Below, in pieces: positions 10,581-22,365 of a DNA stretch of 64,000 nt. The DNA comes from Macrosoma leucophasiata (taxonomy: Eukaryota > Arthropoda > Insecta > Lepidoptera > Hedylidae), in contig JAWQUS010000009.1 of the NCBI GenBank assembly GCA_036365455.1, positions 6,044,001 through 6,108,000 on the forward strand, written 5' to 3'. The notes below the pieces were generated by a model that worked only from the letters and a program-made list of their open reading frames with translations, searched no databases and was not told the origin of the DNA. The first letter of the stretch is position 1. Every line of letters begins with the position of its first letter. The position numbers were made by a program, and so were the translations under genes.

Positions 10581-12548
10581 GTAAGTTTTCTTTTATTTTG
10601 ACAGCCTATAGCTACTCAATAGATTCCTCAAAATATAAACTCTCACCAGTTTTGCGCTGTTTGTTCAAATCTAGGCACGCTTTGAACATAACTCATTTCG
10701 AATGACTTCACTGTCGCGTTAATCGAGAATATTGAGAAAACGGCGCATCGTCGTGCTTCACTTTAATTGACAAAATTCGTATCTTGCAGTGTAAGTTTAA
10801 TTTCTTTTACCATATGCGCGAAGCGCAAACACTCTCTCCAAAGATATTCGCACTATCGAGTAGGTGCTATCGATCGTCCATCTCTCATATTTAGCATAAT
10901 TTAGATAGATGGCGCTGTTCCAATTCAATAGACAAATTTTTGACGCGCTAAAACTTGTAACTTTTGTAAATCTTGTAACTTGCAAATCCGGCGAACCTCG
11001 TACCGCCATCGGAAATTTTTAATATTTTCCTGTAATTATTTTTACGTCGAAAATTGATCCTACCAACTCAGAAATCTTTGTGGGCTCAAGCATAAAGATC
11101 ATCATACGATCAGATGCATAGTTTATGATTTTATAAAGGACATACAGGCAAACATTCAGTTCAATATATTTATTTATTTTTATTTATTAACTCTTTATTG
11201 TCACACAATACATACATGATATTGGTACAAATGGCGAGCTTAACGCTAAAAGCGCTCTCTACCAGTTAAACCATTCGCAGGTTTAGGAGTTAGGTGGGCG
11301 GTATGATGACACAGCAAACATGGGAAACCATAGACGTAAAAATAATAATAATACTAGAGATACATGATAAATACTAAAACAAATAGTTACGTTTACTTAC
11401 AAAATACATAAAAAATATATATATATTTACATAGATATTGTATACACAAATACATACATAAATATGATATACTTATAAGTATAGATTTTCTTTTTTTGAT
11501 TGATTTTATTTATTCAGTACATTTCAAAATACACTTTTATACAATAAGTACCGCACCACGAAAACCTCACAGGGTTTGTCTGGGCGCCGGTGAGTCGCTA
11601 ATTTTAGGCTTAGTGTAGTACCTTTTTAATTTATAACAGAAAAATTTATGGTTTGTACTATACATAATTTGCAAATCTACAGGAAGTTTATTTAAATAAT
11701 GAGATATTAGATAACTTATCACTCAAGCAAGTATAATTTTAACCAGCAATCATTTGAATATTGAAAATACATACCATACATAGAAACAGAATAAATGAAA
11801 AACTCAGCTATAAGGAAAACTATTTGAAAACAGCGAAGACAGATTTCCAACGTAGGATGTAGGTACGTTGCCAATTTGATCCCTCACATAAACATGTCTC
11901 GTTCCCCGCGCCTGCAATATGCTAACCTGGGAATAACATGTCAGGAGCTTGTCGTGTTCTTAGAGATTAGTCTAGACTTCGAATAATGAGATTTTCTCTG
12001 AGTATTCATATGGTTTTATAAATACAACTCCGCTCTGTGCTACCTTTATAAAGCGGACAAAATTGTGTGTTTTGAATTGTCTTATAAATTGCATCAATGA
12101 ATATAATCATACAAATATACAATTTATTTTTTGTCAGGAATGCATTCCATTCTTACACTGAGCAAGGAAGTTAGAACTTTTACACAGGTGGGCTGTTGTT
12201 ATTGCTTCTATGAAAAGGACTACGGACCACATTATCATAAACATTTTACACCAAGACAGCTCTATAATGTTAATGCAAAACTGTGTAAGTAAGAATTGCT
12301 GAAAGATGGGTAATAAAGCTAATGTTAGTCTTTATACTTTAAATAATTATTACTTAAGTCGTTTTGTAGTATCCCCGGCAATATGACATACGTACCTACT
12401 TTCAAAATTCCGAAATGTTATGTGAGATTGAAACGATCTCTTCTAGTTAAATATTTATATATATATAGACATAAAAAAGTAAGTTAAATAAGAAATAACG
12501 TTCGATTAAAGTAAGGATGAGTAAAGTTCCCAGCAATATCACCAAATA
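10581..12548 (+). other. probable large intron of the kinesin gene, first part
   Basis: The sequence starts with GTAAGT. It holds a minus-strand retroelement 3' end at 11165-11330 and another possible one around 11500-11620. No second kinesin exon encoding the SGKSYTMMG-type continuation was recognised here or in the rest of the window. Confidence 0.5.
11165..11330 (-). mobile_element. LINE/SINE 3' end fragment
   Basis: On the minus strand the fragment reads TAGAGAGCGCTTTTAGCG, then GACAATAAAGAGTTAATAA and an A-rich (AATA)n tail. A polyadenylation signal just before an A-rich tail is the normal end of a non-LTR retroelement. It is 5'-truncated and has no coding sequence. Confidence 0.6.
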
Positions 12549-12836
12549 CTTTTTTTTTTCTGTAAAGGAAGTGGCAAACAAGCATGCAGTTCACATTGAT
12601 GTTAAGTGATGACTGCAGCCTATAGACACCCACACAAAGACCGAGGTCAAAATGCAGATGCGTTACCACTCCTGAGGCCTAAGGTGTTATGCCTCTGTGC
12701 CGGAAATTACAGGGCCGTACATTACCACCTGACCGGAACACGATAGTGCTAAACACTACCATTTTGCGGCAAGTATATTACGTAATGCGGTGGTGCCTAC
12801 GCCCGCGAGCTCCGTCACTGGAGCTCTACCACGAGT
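12549..12836 (-). mobile_element. GAGCTC-hairpin SINE, near full length
   Basis: A T-run (the A tail in complement) is followed by GTGGCAAACAAGCATGCAG, the central TTCCGGTC region and the 5' hairpin. One small difference lies near the 5' end, ACCACGAG instead of ACCACCAG. Confidence 0.88.
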
Positions 12837-14453
12837 ATACATACATACATTTTATAGAGGATATCATTGACCTAGAAGTTTCCGAGCGATAAAACTTTTT
12901 TCACGAATGTTTACTGAAACAAGTTAGCAAATTGGTAATTTATATGGTATGTGTGATATATGTTTCAGAGATCAAAGCCGAGATCTCAGATCCTTACTTA
13001 TCATTATCTAGCGAGACAGCTATCATAAAATCGAGAAATAGTTTAATCTAATCTCATATGTTATAGGCTGTAAAAACCATTTAAAAATATATCATTATTT
13101 ACTACAAAGATTGTGTACGTAGTCTCTTGCGATTAAAACGACGGCCAATAAAAAGAGTTTGCAAAATTTTCATCTCTAAATTAATGAAACTGACAATCAA
13201 AAAAAGAATCAAGGTGAATTAAATTAGCCCGATTCCAGTAACACGAAATACATTTAAGCTGCCACTTTGTGTTCCATTGTTTATACTTAACAGCATTAAT
13301 TGAGCGATAGCTACCATCAATCCGAGCTACAAACTTCAGCTTTTATTTCTTTCATTGTTATTTTACTACAGCCAAACTTCGCTTTACAGCCTATATTATG
13401 CATTAATGAATGAAATATGTTTCAGTTTTAGTCCATTACGAATTAACGTTTACGTTCATTAATTATTCATGAATTCGTTCACTCAGGAGTTTCAGTGTTT
13501 GTAATATAAGCCTGGCAGTCTGGCTTGTAAGATTTACGTGCCTACAGCGCCGTGTAATTTTAATCTTGTTTGTTGTACAACCGCAACGTTTTGTTTCTCT
13601 TTTGTTTAAGTTATGTAGTTATATGTAGTAGGTGAGGTTGCCAACTACACTGCTACTAACGAAAGCTCTCACGAGATGACCTTGATCGCTTTGGACCCTG
13701 TTGGACGGAAATCGCAAAGGATCGCGATAGGTGGAAGAAGGATGTACGTGAGGATTTTTCTCAGCATTTGGACTATTAAAGCTATTTAAAAAATGTTTTT
13801 GGGCGATAGATTTCGTTCTAGTTCATTTCCTCTTAGGATTGCAATTCATCCTGCGTTACACTGTAAGTAGGTATATAGTATAGTGATAAAAAAAAAATTG
13901 TTTTGAGAAGTAATATATCTTAATATTGGTTATAACTACACATTAAAATGTACACATTTTTACATAAATCATATAATTTAGCTACTCTGCGACTCGGGGC
14001 AAAGTTGTGCAAATTAAAAGCGTATCCTTATTTTGGAGGCATGGTTTTTTTCATTTGCGTCGACGTACGAAACTTTGCTTTTATCTTGTTTTCTTCCCTT
14101 ACACAATATATACGAGTATATATATTATTCAAGCTATCTTTAGTCAGTTTACGCTGACAATTTTTATGTCTTACGGAGAACGAAGATGTACCTAAAGGAA
14201 ATCCTTTCAAATAACGAACATTACAATCTTTAGAAGGAAAAATTATAAAAAAAAAATATTTTCGTTTCAAAGATAAATTAAAAGTTTATTAGCGCTCCCT
14301 TTTTCTTTGACGAGACTCTTTTTTCCTTATTTAAATTATGCATCTTTGCGACTTATCTTCGTAACAGTTTAATCGTTTCAAACATTGAAGAAGATTATGG
14401 CCATAATGTTTTATGATTATTATCTGTGAGTCATCTTCATATAAATATGTAAG
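12837..14453. other. unannotated AT-rich sequence, probable intron
   Basis: No gene and no recognisable transposon was seen. Short open frames in 13948-14270 overlap on both strands and lack motifs. Confidence 0.45.
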
Positions 14454-14705
14454 TACAGTCCCCACCTAGAAATATTGCAAATCGAATTTAGGAAGGAGAT
14501 TTCGGCTAATTTCGATTTTGTAGAGCGTTGTCTTTTTCGCTCACTACCTATGTGACGTTTGTATGTGATGAGAAATTTTGACCAATACCGCACTATACGT
14601 ACTTACTTAGGCAGTGCGCAACAGAGATAACTATCTACGAAGTCGAAACTAATTGTCGCTTTCCTAAGCTCGATGTGCAATACCTATTGCTTGCTGAGTA
14701 CTGTA
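14454..14705. mobile_element. CAGT-type MITE with TA duplication
   Basis: The element is bounded by TA and starts CAGTCCCCACC; it ends TTGCTGAGTACTG followed by TA. Inner landmarks shared with copies at 37438 and 54089 are TCGATGTGCAATA at the right, GTAGAGCG in the left half and the AATTTTGACCAATACCG core. Its size and TA site suggest mobilisation by a Tc1/mariner-type transposase. It has no coding sequence. Confidence 0.72.
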
Positions 14706-15772
14706 GGTATACATTTTCGCGAATGACGCGCGGTTTTTAGATCTAACATTTATTGCAGACCTCCAAGAGTATGCCTTCTATTGTAAATGTTCATTTGCCA
14801 CCATCTTCATTTCTAGTTTTTATGTTATTTTAATATAATTCATCAAGATAAAAGCAGCACACTCAACTTGCAGGTCCGACATTTCAGGGAAGAATGAACG
14901 AAAGGTACAACGAAGAACGAACTGTTACCGGTAAAATGCACTCGCTGTGAGCATTACGTCTAGCATGCGCGGGATCGTTACATTACATGGAAATGCTTTG
15001 GAAACTGAGCTGTTATCTGTATTGTACCATTCGTAAGATCGTTACATTACACAGATAGAAAATGCTCGAGAAAATGCTCTAGTCTATACTCACCTTTACG
15101 CAAAGGAAGGTCCCGAAAATTCTTCAAATGTAAACGATATCTCAAATGTTTTAAAAACTGCAAAAAATTCTGAATCGAATTGTATTATGAAATATTCCTG
15201 AAACCTTAAACTCCGTTTAACCTACAGTTTCCAATCGATTTCTTTTGGATTTATTTGTATCCTTTATTGTTATCCACTGTAAAGCACAGTTCAGTTCGCT
15301 TTCAACACAACGTAAATAAGTGGATTAAGGTATAAAAACCTTTTTGTTGTCATTGAAATTACGATGAACATTCAGAATGGTTTAAATGCTGTTCGATTTC
15401 TTTTTTATATTTTCTGATAAGCGTTTCTCTATTATGCATTAGTCCAAAGTTCGCTAGTATAGAACATCTGTATCTGTACATGTAAATAGAAAATATTTGT
15501 ACAGGTAAACATTTTACTGAAGCACCTATGCGGTATTTGTGTACAGTTAGCAAAAAAAACGACTAAGTATAATAAACAATTTAATATAAGTTGTTCGTGG
15601 AGGTACTTGCTGAATTTACATTGAACGTTGACATGAAAAATAAACTAATTTAACCTGAGGCTAGGTATATTACGAATTTCAATAATGGTCTGGTTGTTCG
15701 CCTGCACCACTCACACTTGCAACAGGCAAGATTCCATGTACATAATTCTTTGGTGACAAAACCTCTACTCAA
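14706..15772. other. unannotated sequence, probable intron
   Basis: A local direct repeat, GATCGTTACATTACA, occurs at about 14983 and 15039, each followed by an AAATGCT block. No gene was recognised. Confidence 0.45.
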
Positions 15773-16051
15773 TTTTTTTATTTAATGGAAGTGGCAAACA
15801 AGCATGCAGTTCACATTGATGCTAAGTGATGACTGCAGCCTATAGGCACCTACACAAAGACCAAGGTCAAAATGCAGATGCGTTACCACTCCTGAGGCCT
15901 AAGGTGTTATGCCTCTGTGCCGGAAATTACAGGGCCGTAAATTACCACCTGACCGGAACACGATAGTGCTCACCACCATTTAGCGGCAAGTATATTAGGT
16001 AATGCGGTGGTGCCCACGCCCGCGAGCTTCGTCGTTGGAGCTCTACCACCA
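15773..16051 (-). mobile_element. GAGCTC-hairpin SINE, near full length
   Basis: The minus-strand copy runs from GAAGTGGCAAACAAGCATGC to the 5' hairpin GAGCTTCGTCGTTGGAGCTC. A few bases are missing near 15970, where AACACTA is absent. Confidence 0.88.
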
Positions 16052-16095
16052 CTCAATGCAATGCAATCAACTATTGAACTTTTCTTCCTTTACTA

Positions 16096-16622
16096 ACTCA
16101 GTAATATTGGTGTGTGTGCGAACGAAAGTCGCTGACATAGCCAAGCAGATCTCCAAGCTGAAGTGGCAATGGGCAGGGCACATAGTTCGGAGAACCGATA
16201 GCCGCTGAGGCAGGAAGGTTCTCTAGTGGAGACCACGTATCGGCAAGCACAGCGTAGGACGTCCACCTGCAAGATGGACCGACGACCTAATCAAGGCTGC
16301 TGGGACCCGCTGGATGCACGTCGCTTCCGATCGGTCGGAATGGAGATCATTTAAAAAAAAAAACTTTATTTGCTCCACAAACTTTTCATCTTATAGACTA
16401 ATATACAATGTTAAATAAGAAGTGCAAGGAAAAAAAAAGTTGTATGGAGCCTGGAGCCTAAACTAGGATTCCCTGTATTTTAGGAGTGATAATTTAACAT
16501 ATCATATATTATACAAAACATTTGTGTATATTTATGGAACACAGGTTTTTCTTAGACTAAAGTAGTTAGTATTTAGGGAGGCCTATGTTCAGCAGTGGAC
16601 GTCCTATGGCTGATATGATGAT
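16096..16622 (+). pseudogene. LINE ORF2 C-terminal fragment, interrupted
   Basis: The plus strand encodes KVADIAKQISKLKWQWAGHI, then a stop, then GRPPARWTDDLIKAAG and SDRSEWRSF. This is the familiar tail of an insect LINE reverse transcriptase. The frame is broken near 16349 by a 218-bp insertion and resumes at 16573 as EAYVQQ(W)TSYG-like sequence, here with a shifted reading frame, ending in a GATGATGATG run. It is a 5'-truncated dead copy. It lacks the catalytic RT motifs. Confidence 0.78.
16350..16567 (-). mobile_element. short retro-insertion inside the LINE fragment
   Basis: The insert begins with an A-run followed by CTTTATTTGCTCCAC and ends at TTAGT. The flanks repeat ATTTA on both sides, a plausible short target duplication. 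On the minus strand it would end in AATAAAG followed by T bases, an unusual tail. A similar A-run/CTTTATTTGG junction occurs at 47371. Confidence 0.55.
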
Positions 16623-16653
16623 GATGAACATTGGTGTTGTTGAAGGTTTACTT

Positions 16654-16963
16654 GTGGTAGAGCTCCAGTGACGGAGCTCGCAGGCGTAGGCACCACCGCA
16701 TTACCTAATATACTTGCCGCTAAATGGTAGTGTTCAGCACTATCGTCTTCCGGTCAGGTGGTAATGTACGGCCCTGTAATTTCCAGCACAGAGAATAACT
16801 AAGATGTTATGTCTCTGTGCCGGAAATTACTGGGCCTCAGGAGTGGTAACGAATCTGCATTTTGACCTTGGTCTTTGTGTGGGTGTCTCTAGGCTGCAGT
16901 CATCACTTAACATCAATGTGAACTGCATGCTTGTTTGCCAATTCAATTACATAAAAAAAGGGA
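16654..16963 (+). mobile_element. GAGCTC-hairpin SINE with small internal duplication
   Basis: The copy is full length, from the GAGCTCCAGTGACGGAGCTC hairpin to a short A tail. Near 16780-16830 the CAGAGNNATAAC/CTCTGTGCCGGAAATTAC segment appears once forward and once inverted, a local rearrangement. Confidence 0.87.
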
Positions 16964-17370
16964 CTAAAATCATCCTGCCATCAGCCTACCGACTTTCATT
17001 GAACTACATTCAAAGATTCACATCGAAATATAAACATGCCTCAGTTTATATATCCGACGTCTAACGAAGCGTCTCTTTGAAACTTTCCAATCAGGCCCGA
17101 TGTTTACTGTTGCAGTTAACTGATAAAAGACGATACTCTGGAATTTTCAACTTCGTTTTATGGTCGTTCAACGTTTGACGCTCGTAAACGGGCTCGTTTT
17201 ATAGCTGTGTATGATTTTGCATGGCTCCTTTTTATCGCATGTGTTGTATGCTATGAATAACATATTAATATCAATGATGTTATCATTTTTTCTTGAAATA
17301 GGTACAATTTGCTCGCGTGATTTAATATGTTGATTACAATTTATGTACGGATTAATATAAATAATAATGG

Positions 17371-17580
17371 CAACCCATTATACGTCCCACTGCTGGCCCC
17401 CTGGAGCTTACTCCACCACGCTGCTCCAATGCGGGTTGGTGGAGATACGAGTTAGCGGCCATTCCGCTGACGGATGTTTTTCAAACCGCCCATAAGACCT
17501 CCGACAAGGTTTAACGACTGCTATCAATCGATGCAACCAGGACCCACGGCTTAACGTGCCCTCCGAAGCACGGAAACTGA
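17371..17580 (+). repeat. interspersed repeat, TACGTCCCACTGCTGG family
   Basis: GGCAACCCATTATACGTCCC opens a segment that recurs at 49170-49500 and, inverted, at 36397-36565. Shared blocks are CAATGCGGGTTGGTGGAG, CTTAACGTGCCCTCCGAAGC and ACGACTGCTATC. It is non-coding and probably the 3' part of a retroelement, but the class is not established. Confidence 0.65.
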
Positions 17581-17614
17581 CAGAATGTATGGAGTGCTTA
17601 GGGTTTATTCAATA

Positions 17615-17811
17615 CTAGCTGTTGCCCGCGGCTTCGCCCGCGTGGATGTCGCTTTATAAATAACTAAATAGTTACCTAATACCTATGTTCTTTCTCAAAG
17701 TCAACTCTATCTCTGTACCAAATTTCATTGATTCGGTTCAGTCGTTTGGACGTGAAAAGGTAACAGACAGACAGACAGACAGAGTTACTTTCGCATTTAT
17801 AATATTAGTAA
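17615..17811 (-). mobile_element. Helitron-like element, short
   Basis: The minus strand ends CGCGGGCGAAGCCGCG then GGCAACAGCTAG: a 5-bp CGCGG/CCGCG hairpin about ten bases before a CTAG end, as in Helitron 3' termini. The other end is AT-rich (TAATATTATAAATGCG) with a GACA repeat and the conserved phrase CAAATTTCATTGATTCGG. No RepHel coding is present. Confidence 0.75.
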
Positions 17812-18771
17812 GGAAGTAGGGTTTAAGACATCTATGGGTTGAATTACTAGCACATAGTTATCCATTGCTGTCTTCATGAGCTGGCTACAATAACTTATTT
17901 TTCAATGGTTCAAATACAATGTACTTAGGCTTTTCTTGTTTTTTTTCCCCCAAGATTATAATAAATATCTCATAGGTATGTCTTTATTACGGCTAAAGTA
18001 GGATGAAGTTTCCTGGCTGGATTATATCTTTATCCATCTGCTGTGTTGTATATTATTTCAAATTACTTGAATAAAAGTTTTCCTATAGTACATTTATTCC
18101 GGATTAAAACGTATTTAAAGGTGGATTCAAGATTGTAAATAATCCACATAGAAATTATAACTCGTGAAGCTTAATTAATGACTTAATTAAATGCTTCACT
18201 CGTCTGGTACCTATGCGTCCTTATGGGGCGCCAATAAACATCTTTACCGTTTTATTATTAACTGATGTTTTTTTAATTACTATTACTTCTTCGCACTTTT
18301 GCCCGCGACTACGTCTGCGTGTACCTATATTACAGTAAAGTTTCATCCAAAGGCGTCCCGAAGTATTCTCGTGAAAGAGTGACAGACATCCATACTCACA
18401 AACTATCGAATTTATAATTATTAGTAGGATTTGTCGAGTTACCGATTCCACACAAACATCTAAACACAGGTTACAAACTTCTACTCGTACAACCCTATTT
18501 TAAGAACACAAATAACATCACATCGATCTTATTAGTTGACAACTGAGAAGAACTTTGATAATGTTATGATTTATTTCTCCTTGGGTTCTGCTAGGTTCTT
18601 ATAACTTTTCCAATACCCAGTAATGAAGATAGTGACAAGGTTACGGGCTAATGAAATTGCGACGCCAGTTTTACAAGTTCTTCATTCTTTGAACATAAAT
18701 TCACGTTAAAGTCTAAGTAAGTAGGTACTTTAATGAAATTAAAACAATTTTAACCGTTAAAACTAACGTTA
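17812..18771. other. unannotated sequence, probable intron
   Basis: No gene was recognised. A 76-codon minus-strand open frame at 18221-18451 has no familiar motif. Confidence 0.4.
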
Positions 18772-19055
18772 ATGATGGTGGCGAACATCCATGCAGTTCC
18801 CATTGGTAGATTAAGTGAATACTGCAGCTTATAGGTAAAAAAAAAATAAAATAAAATAGACATCTATACAAAAACCGATTGGGAAAATGCAGAGATGCGT
18901 TGACCCTTGAGGCCTAAGATAATTTTCCTCTGTTAATACAGGGTCAGAAATTACCGTCTATGCAGAACACGTTAATATTCAATCCTAACATTTGGTGGCA
19001 GATAGATTGGATAATGCTGTCGTGCCTACGCCTACTGCCTCTGCCGCCAGTATAT
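18772..19055 (-). mobile_element. GAGCTC-hairpin SINE, old copy
   Basis: The order of family landmarks is kept but with many changes: GGTGGCGAACATCCATGCAG, TGCAGCTTATAG, GAGATGCGTTGACC, and GTCGTGCCTACGCC near the 5' side. It is one of the most diverged full-length copies. Confidence 0.65.
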
Positions 19056-19068
19056 TATATCAAACAAA

Positions 19069-19214
19069 CCCCCTTATTCATAAACGTACATTAGATACAT
19101 TTCAGTTATAGAATGCTTTGTCTTTGTCAGTTGCATTGTCAAATGTGCAGGATAGTAAAGGACAAAGGAGAGATTAGCAACACTTTAGCTAAAATACGTT
19201 TATGAATAAGGAGG
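19069..19214. mobile_element. CCCCTTATTCATAAAC MITE
   Basis: The terminal inverted repeats are CCCCCTTATTCATAAACGTA and its complement TACGTTTATGAATAAGGAGG. The interior includes ATGCTTTGTCTTTGTCAGTT and GAGAGATTAGCAACAC. A second copy lies at 50972-51179. No coding sequence. Confidence 0.82.
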
Positions 19215-19289
19215 TAAATGTATAATCAACGGTTTGGAGACTTAAATACTCAAATACATTTCTAAAATAAATGAATTAACTAAGTCTAT

Positions 19290-19590
19290 CTTATGCAAAA
19301 CTTGAACCGCGACCTTTGGCTTTCCTACTCCAGTCGCTATACCAACGAAGCTAACCGCAGCACGATAATATTTTCCAATACCGGTCATGCCAATCGGTTT
19401 TTTTTTACAATAGAACGTAATAAGTTACTGGTAGTGGAGTTCTTTCCGCAATGCGTAAGATTTCTTACCATAATTTTTGTAATAGGTTTTTTATTTTTCG
19501 CAATAACACATGCGACCTCCACCTAACCAATCCAGCCGCTTTACCATCGCTTCGGCGGCTTAGTGGTAAAGCGGCTGGACTGGTTATCCA
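19290..19590. repeat. tRNA-like SINE pieces with an inverted repeat
   Basis: The minus strand near 19300-19360 has a tRNA-like head: a TGGTATAGCGACTGG A-box-like run and GCGGTTCAAG at the B-box position. At 19525-19546 and 19564-19585, 22-nt arms (AACCAATCCAGCCGC on the left) form a stem with one mismatch. The right arm itself looks like a tRNA-type SINE head, GGCGGCTTAGTGGTAAAGCG. It is probably two SINE heads in opposite orientation, not a working tRNA gene. Confidence 0.55.
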
Positions 19591-19943
19591 TTTCTACCTG
19601 AAGTAAAATTTTCTTTCCATTTATTCTTTGATCTCTAAATACCTTAAACCTTATTTATGTTTTATCTTTCTGCACCAAAAAAAATGTGTTCGGTGGTAAT
19701 TACCTACATAATTCCGTAAATTTCAGATCATCTATGCATTATGTGCCTAAATCTTTCATTCTGCATGCCATATATTCAATGTGAACTATGTGCTAGTTAG
19801 CCAATGTAAAATAACATTTCAAGTCCTCTTTACTTTTTAAACAGAAACCTCTATATATACACACATGTGAAAACAGCAGTCTTTATATAAATCTCAACAA
19901 GAACACATTTCAGATTTTTCAGAGGCACGTTACACGTGCACGG

Positions 19944-20050
19944 ATCGAAAATGGGTCGTAATGAAAGCTCGGGTCGCGTCACCGACGTACACCGTAAATA
20001 TATCAAATACGACATTTCAGTTCCCTCTTGAATATTAAACACGCTATACA
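19944..20050. repeat. dispersed repeat, copy 1 of 2
   Basis: It shares with 22366-22462 the blocks CGAAAATGGGTC, CGGGTCGCGTCACC, GTAAATATATCAA and CTTGAATATTAAACACGC. Each copy lies close to a Helitron-like element. The nature of the sequence is unknown. Confidence 0.7.
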
Positions 20051-20088
20051 AATACACAAGAAAATATTTTATCATCTTTATAATAAGA

Positions 20089-20722
20089 CTAGCTGTTGCC
20101 CGCAGCTCCGCCCGCGTGTATGATAAGAGACTCAGACTCATAGACATTGCACGCACTTCAGCTACGCTCAATCAACATCGCGACGCGACGCGGAGAAGCG
20201 CTTAGTTATTTTTAAGATACCCAAATTTTTTAACTCGCTATATCTTGAATGGAGTGTCCAATTAAAATAATTTAAACAGCAATGTAAAGGTATTGAACTA
20301 CTGATAAATAAAAAGTATTTAGATCTTATTTTCGTTGCCGATTTAAATAGTTCGTTAAACTATAAAAGTTTTTATATTGGCGCAACTATAATACTTAGAT
20401 ATACCCTACCGCACACTTTTCTGTACATAATAATGTGGTCTACAAAATCGTAGTACAGTATTTTGCTCCATCATCAATAGTTATTGCAGCGCACGCGATT
20501 TAAGGTATTTCAATAGTGAATTTTATCGACGGTGGTTTATGTTATTGAAGTTTTCGCAAGGATCCCTATTTTTTTTCAAAATAAAATATAGCCTATGTTA
20601 CTTTGGAAAGATGTACATTCATAATGGTGAAAGAATTTTTAAAATCGGTCCAGTAGTTATTGAGCCTATTCATTACAAACAAACAAACAAACAAAAAAAT
20701 ATTACCTCTTTATAATATTAGT
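20089..20722 (-). mobile_element. Helitron-like element, about 630 bp
   Basis: The minus strand terminates CGGGCGGAGCTGCGGGCAAC then AGCTAG. The opposite end is AT-rich, ACTAATATTATAAAGAGG, with a (TTTG)n run. The intervening phrase AAAATCGGTCCAGTAGTTAT is typical of the lepidopteran group. It encodes no RepHel, so it is non-autonomous. Confidence 0.75.
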
Positions 20723-20971
20723 TTAGATAGTGATCGGCACGATCAGGTCTTTATGTCAGAGGTATGGCTGCAGCAGCTTAGGCCTCAGGCACACCGCGGA
20801 TATGCCGCCAAAATTCCATTCAAACGCTTAATTTGGTCTCTATTACACATACATCAATCAGTGACGTGTATTTACACGTGCACCTGTGTGCGTAGCACGT
20901 AGAGAAAGAAGAAAGAAGAAAGAAAGAAAGACAATATATTTATTAGGACAATAGGTACATAGTAGAAAACA

Positions 20972-21288
20972 ACTGCCTCAGTAGCGTAGTGGTAGCAGGC
21001 CACTACTATTACGCTGGAGGTCCTGGGTTCGATTCCCGGGTCGGGGACTATCAGAGATAACGGTTTAAAATCCTTTATCTCTGCTTCTATTGGGATTTTT
21101 CAATTTTCTGGAAGTTTCCCAGTACCCCGGAGTTTGGTAATGTGCCCGGAGATGGCAACAGGTTCGCCACCTGTTACATGGGCCTAAAACGTAACCGGCG
21201 AGTCGTGGGTGTTTGCATGTATGATTGAATGCATGCATTTACCTCTGCCTACCCCTTCGGGGATTACAGGCGTGAAGTTACGTTTAGA
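20972..21288 (+). mobile_element. tRNA-derived SINE, good copy
   Basis: The head contains an A-box-like TAGCGTAGTGGTAGCAGG and a perfect B-box GGTTCGATTCC, both parts of an internal RNA polymerase III promoter. The body runs TTCTGGAAGTTTCCCAGTAC, GCCCGGAGATGGCAACAGG, GAATGCATGCATTTACC and GGGGATTACAGGCGTGAAG. Further copies are at 24632, 48458 and 50010, with remnants at 8616, 43987, 53805 and 58734. The head does not close into a complete tRNA cloverleaf. Confidence 0.88.
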
Positions 21289-21558
21289 AAACAAATCAGA
21301 AAAAAGATGAAACAAAAAAAAACTTAACAAAAAAAAAAAGACAAAATTAACTTAAAAAATTGTCCTAAAAGGACCCCAACTCAGCATTGTGCCGGATTAA
21401 TAAACCCGGCGCTGGTATTATGTTGGGGCCTTATATTGTGACACTTATACCAAACGTCATATAGCCCCATAAGAGGGGAGGAGTTAGGGTGAGGCGGGGA
21501 AATCGGGCGGGACGTCGAAGTGTCCATTCTATAATTTCTATACGTAGTATTATTACAT

Positions 21559-21640
21559 ATTCTCTGCCTCAGGAGTGGCAACGCCGTTTACACTCAGACT
21601 CACCAACAATGGGAACTGTATGCTTGTTTGTCATATTGAT
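21559..21640 (+). mobile_element. GAGCTC-hairpin SINE, 3' fragment
   Basis: CTCTGCCTCAGGAGTGGCAA is followed by a shortened middle and GGGAACTGTATGCTTGTTTG. It ends next to the foldback element that starts at 21648. Confidence 0.6.
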
Positions 21641-21647
21641 AAGTTTT

Positions 21648-21798
21648 AGCCTGGGTTGCACCCCGATATTTGTTAAAGTTAAGTTATTGTAACATTTCAC
21701 CTCTTTCTCTACATTAAAGAAATCTGTTAAAGTTAAAGAAGGATGTGGAATGTTACAATAACTTTAACTTTAGCAAATATCCTGGTGCAACCCAGGCT
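21648..21798. mobile_element. foldback MITE, long inverted repeats
   Basis: The ends AGCCTGGGTTGCACC and GGTGCAACCCAGGCT are inverted, and complementarity continues inward through GTTAAGTTATTGTAACATT on the left to cover most of the 151 bp. It has no coding sequence. A clear target duplication was not identified. Confidence 0.85.
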
Positions 21799-21806
21799 TC
21801 GAGTTA

Positions 21807-22040
21807 AGAGCGGAGTTCCAGTGTTGGAGCTCGAAGGCGTAGCTACCTACGCACACGCACTACCACTTTACCCAATTATTTTTTGCGAAATGGACGCCAA
21901 TAGTATTCAGTACTTACGTGCTCCGATTATATTAAATGTATGGTCCCGTAATTACTGCCACAGAGTCAAAACAACTTAGGCCCTGATATCCACCCCTGGG
22001 GGTGGCGATGCGTCCGCATTTTTACTTTTGGTTTTAATGT
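21807..22040 (+). mobile_element. GAGCTC-hairpin SINE, old copy
   Basis: The 5' end is GAGTTCCAGTGTTGGAGCTC with GAAGGCGTAG. Downstream CCGTAATTACTGCCACAGAG and GGGGTGGCGATGCGTC align with the family. The 3' tail is lost. Confidence 0.7.
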
Positions 22041-22140
22041 CTTGTCACGGTTGCCGTAACCTTTTACAATTCAAGTAAAAATTAAAATAAACTATTCAAA
22101 ATAAATAATAAAACTAATATCTACTTGCCGTGTAAATCCC

Positions 22141-22312
22141 TACTTAATATTATAAATGCGAAAGTAACTCTGTCTGTCTGTTACCTTTCCACGTCCAAAC
22201 GTCTGAACCGATTTTAATGAAATTTGGTACAGAGGTAGAGTTGACTTTGAGAAAGAACATAAACTACTTTTTAAACGACATCCACGCGGGCGAAGCCGCG
22301 GGCAACAGCTAG
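22141..22312 (+). mobile_element. Helitron-like element, short
   Basis: The AT-rich start TAATATTATAAATGCG leads through CTGTCTGTCTG and AATTTGGTACAGAGGTAGAG to the 3' hairpin CGCGGGCGAAGCCGCG and a CTAG end at 22309-22312. It is nearly the mirror of the copy at 17615-17811. Confidence 0.77.
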
Positions 22313-22365
22313 TATGAAATAAACAAGAACTTGAAAAATATATATCATTGCTACAAAAAACATTA

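Noticed and set aside
20972..21045. Possible tRNA gene with good A- and B-boxes
   Set aside because: No closed acceptor stem and it continues into a 300-bp SINE body repeated elsewhere.
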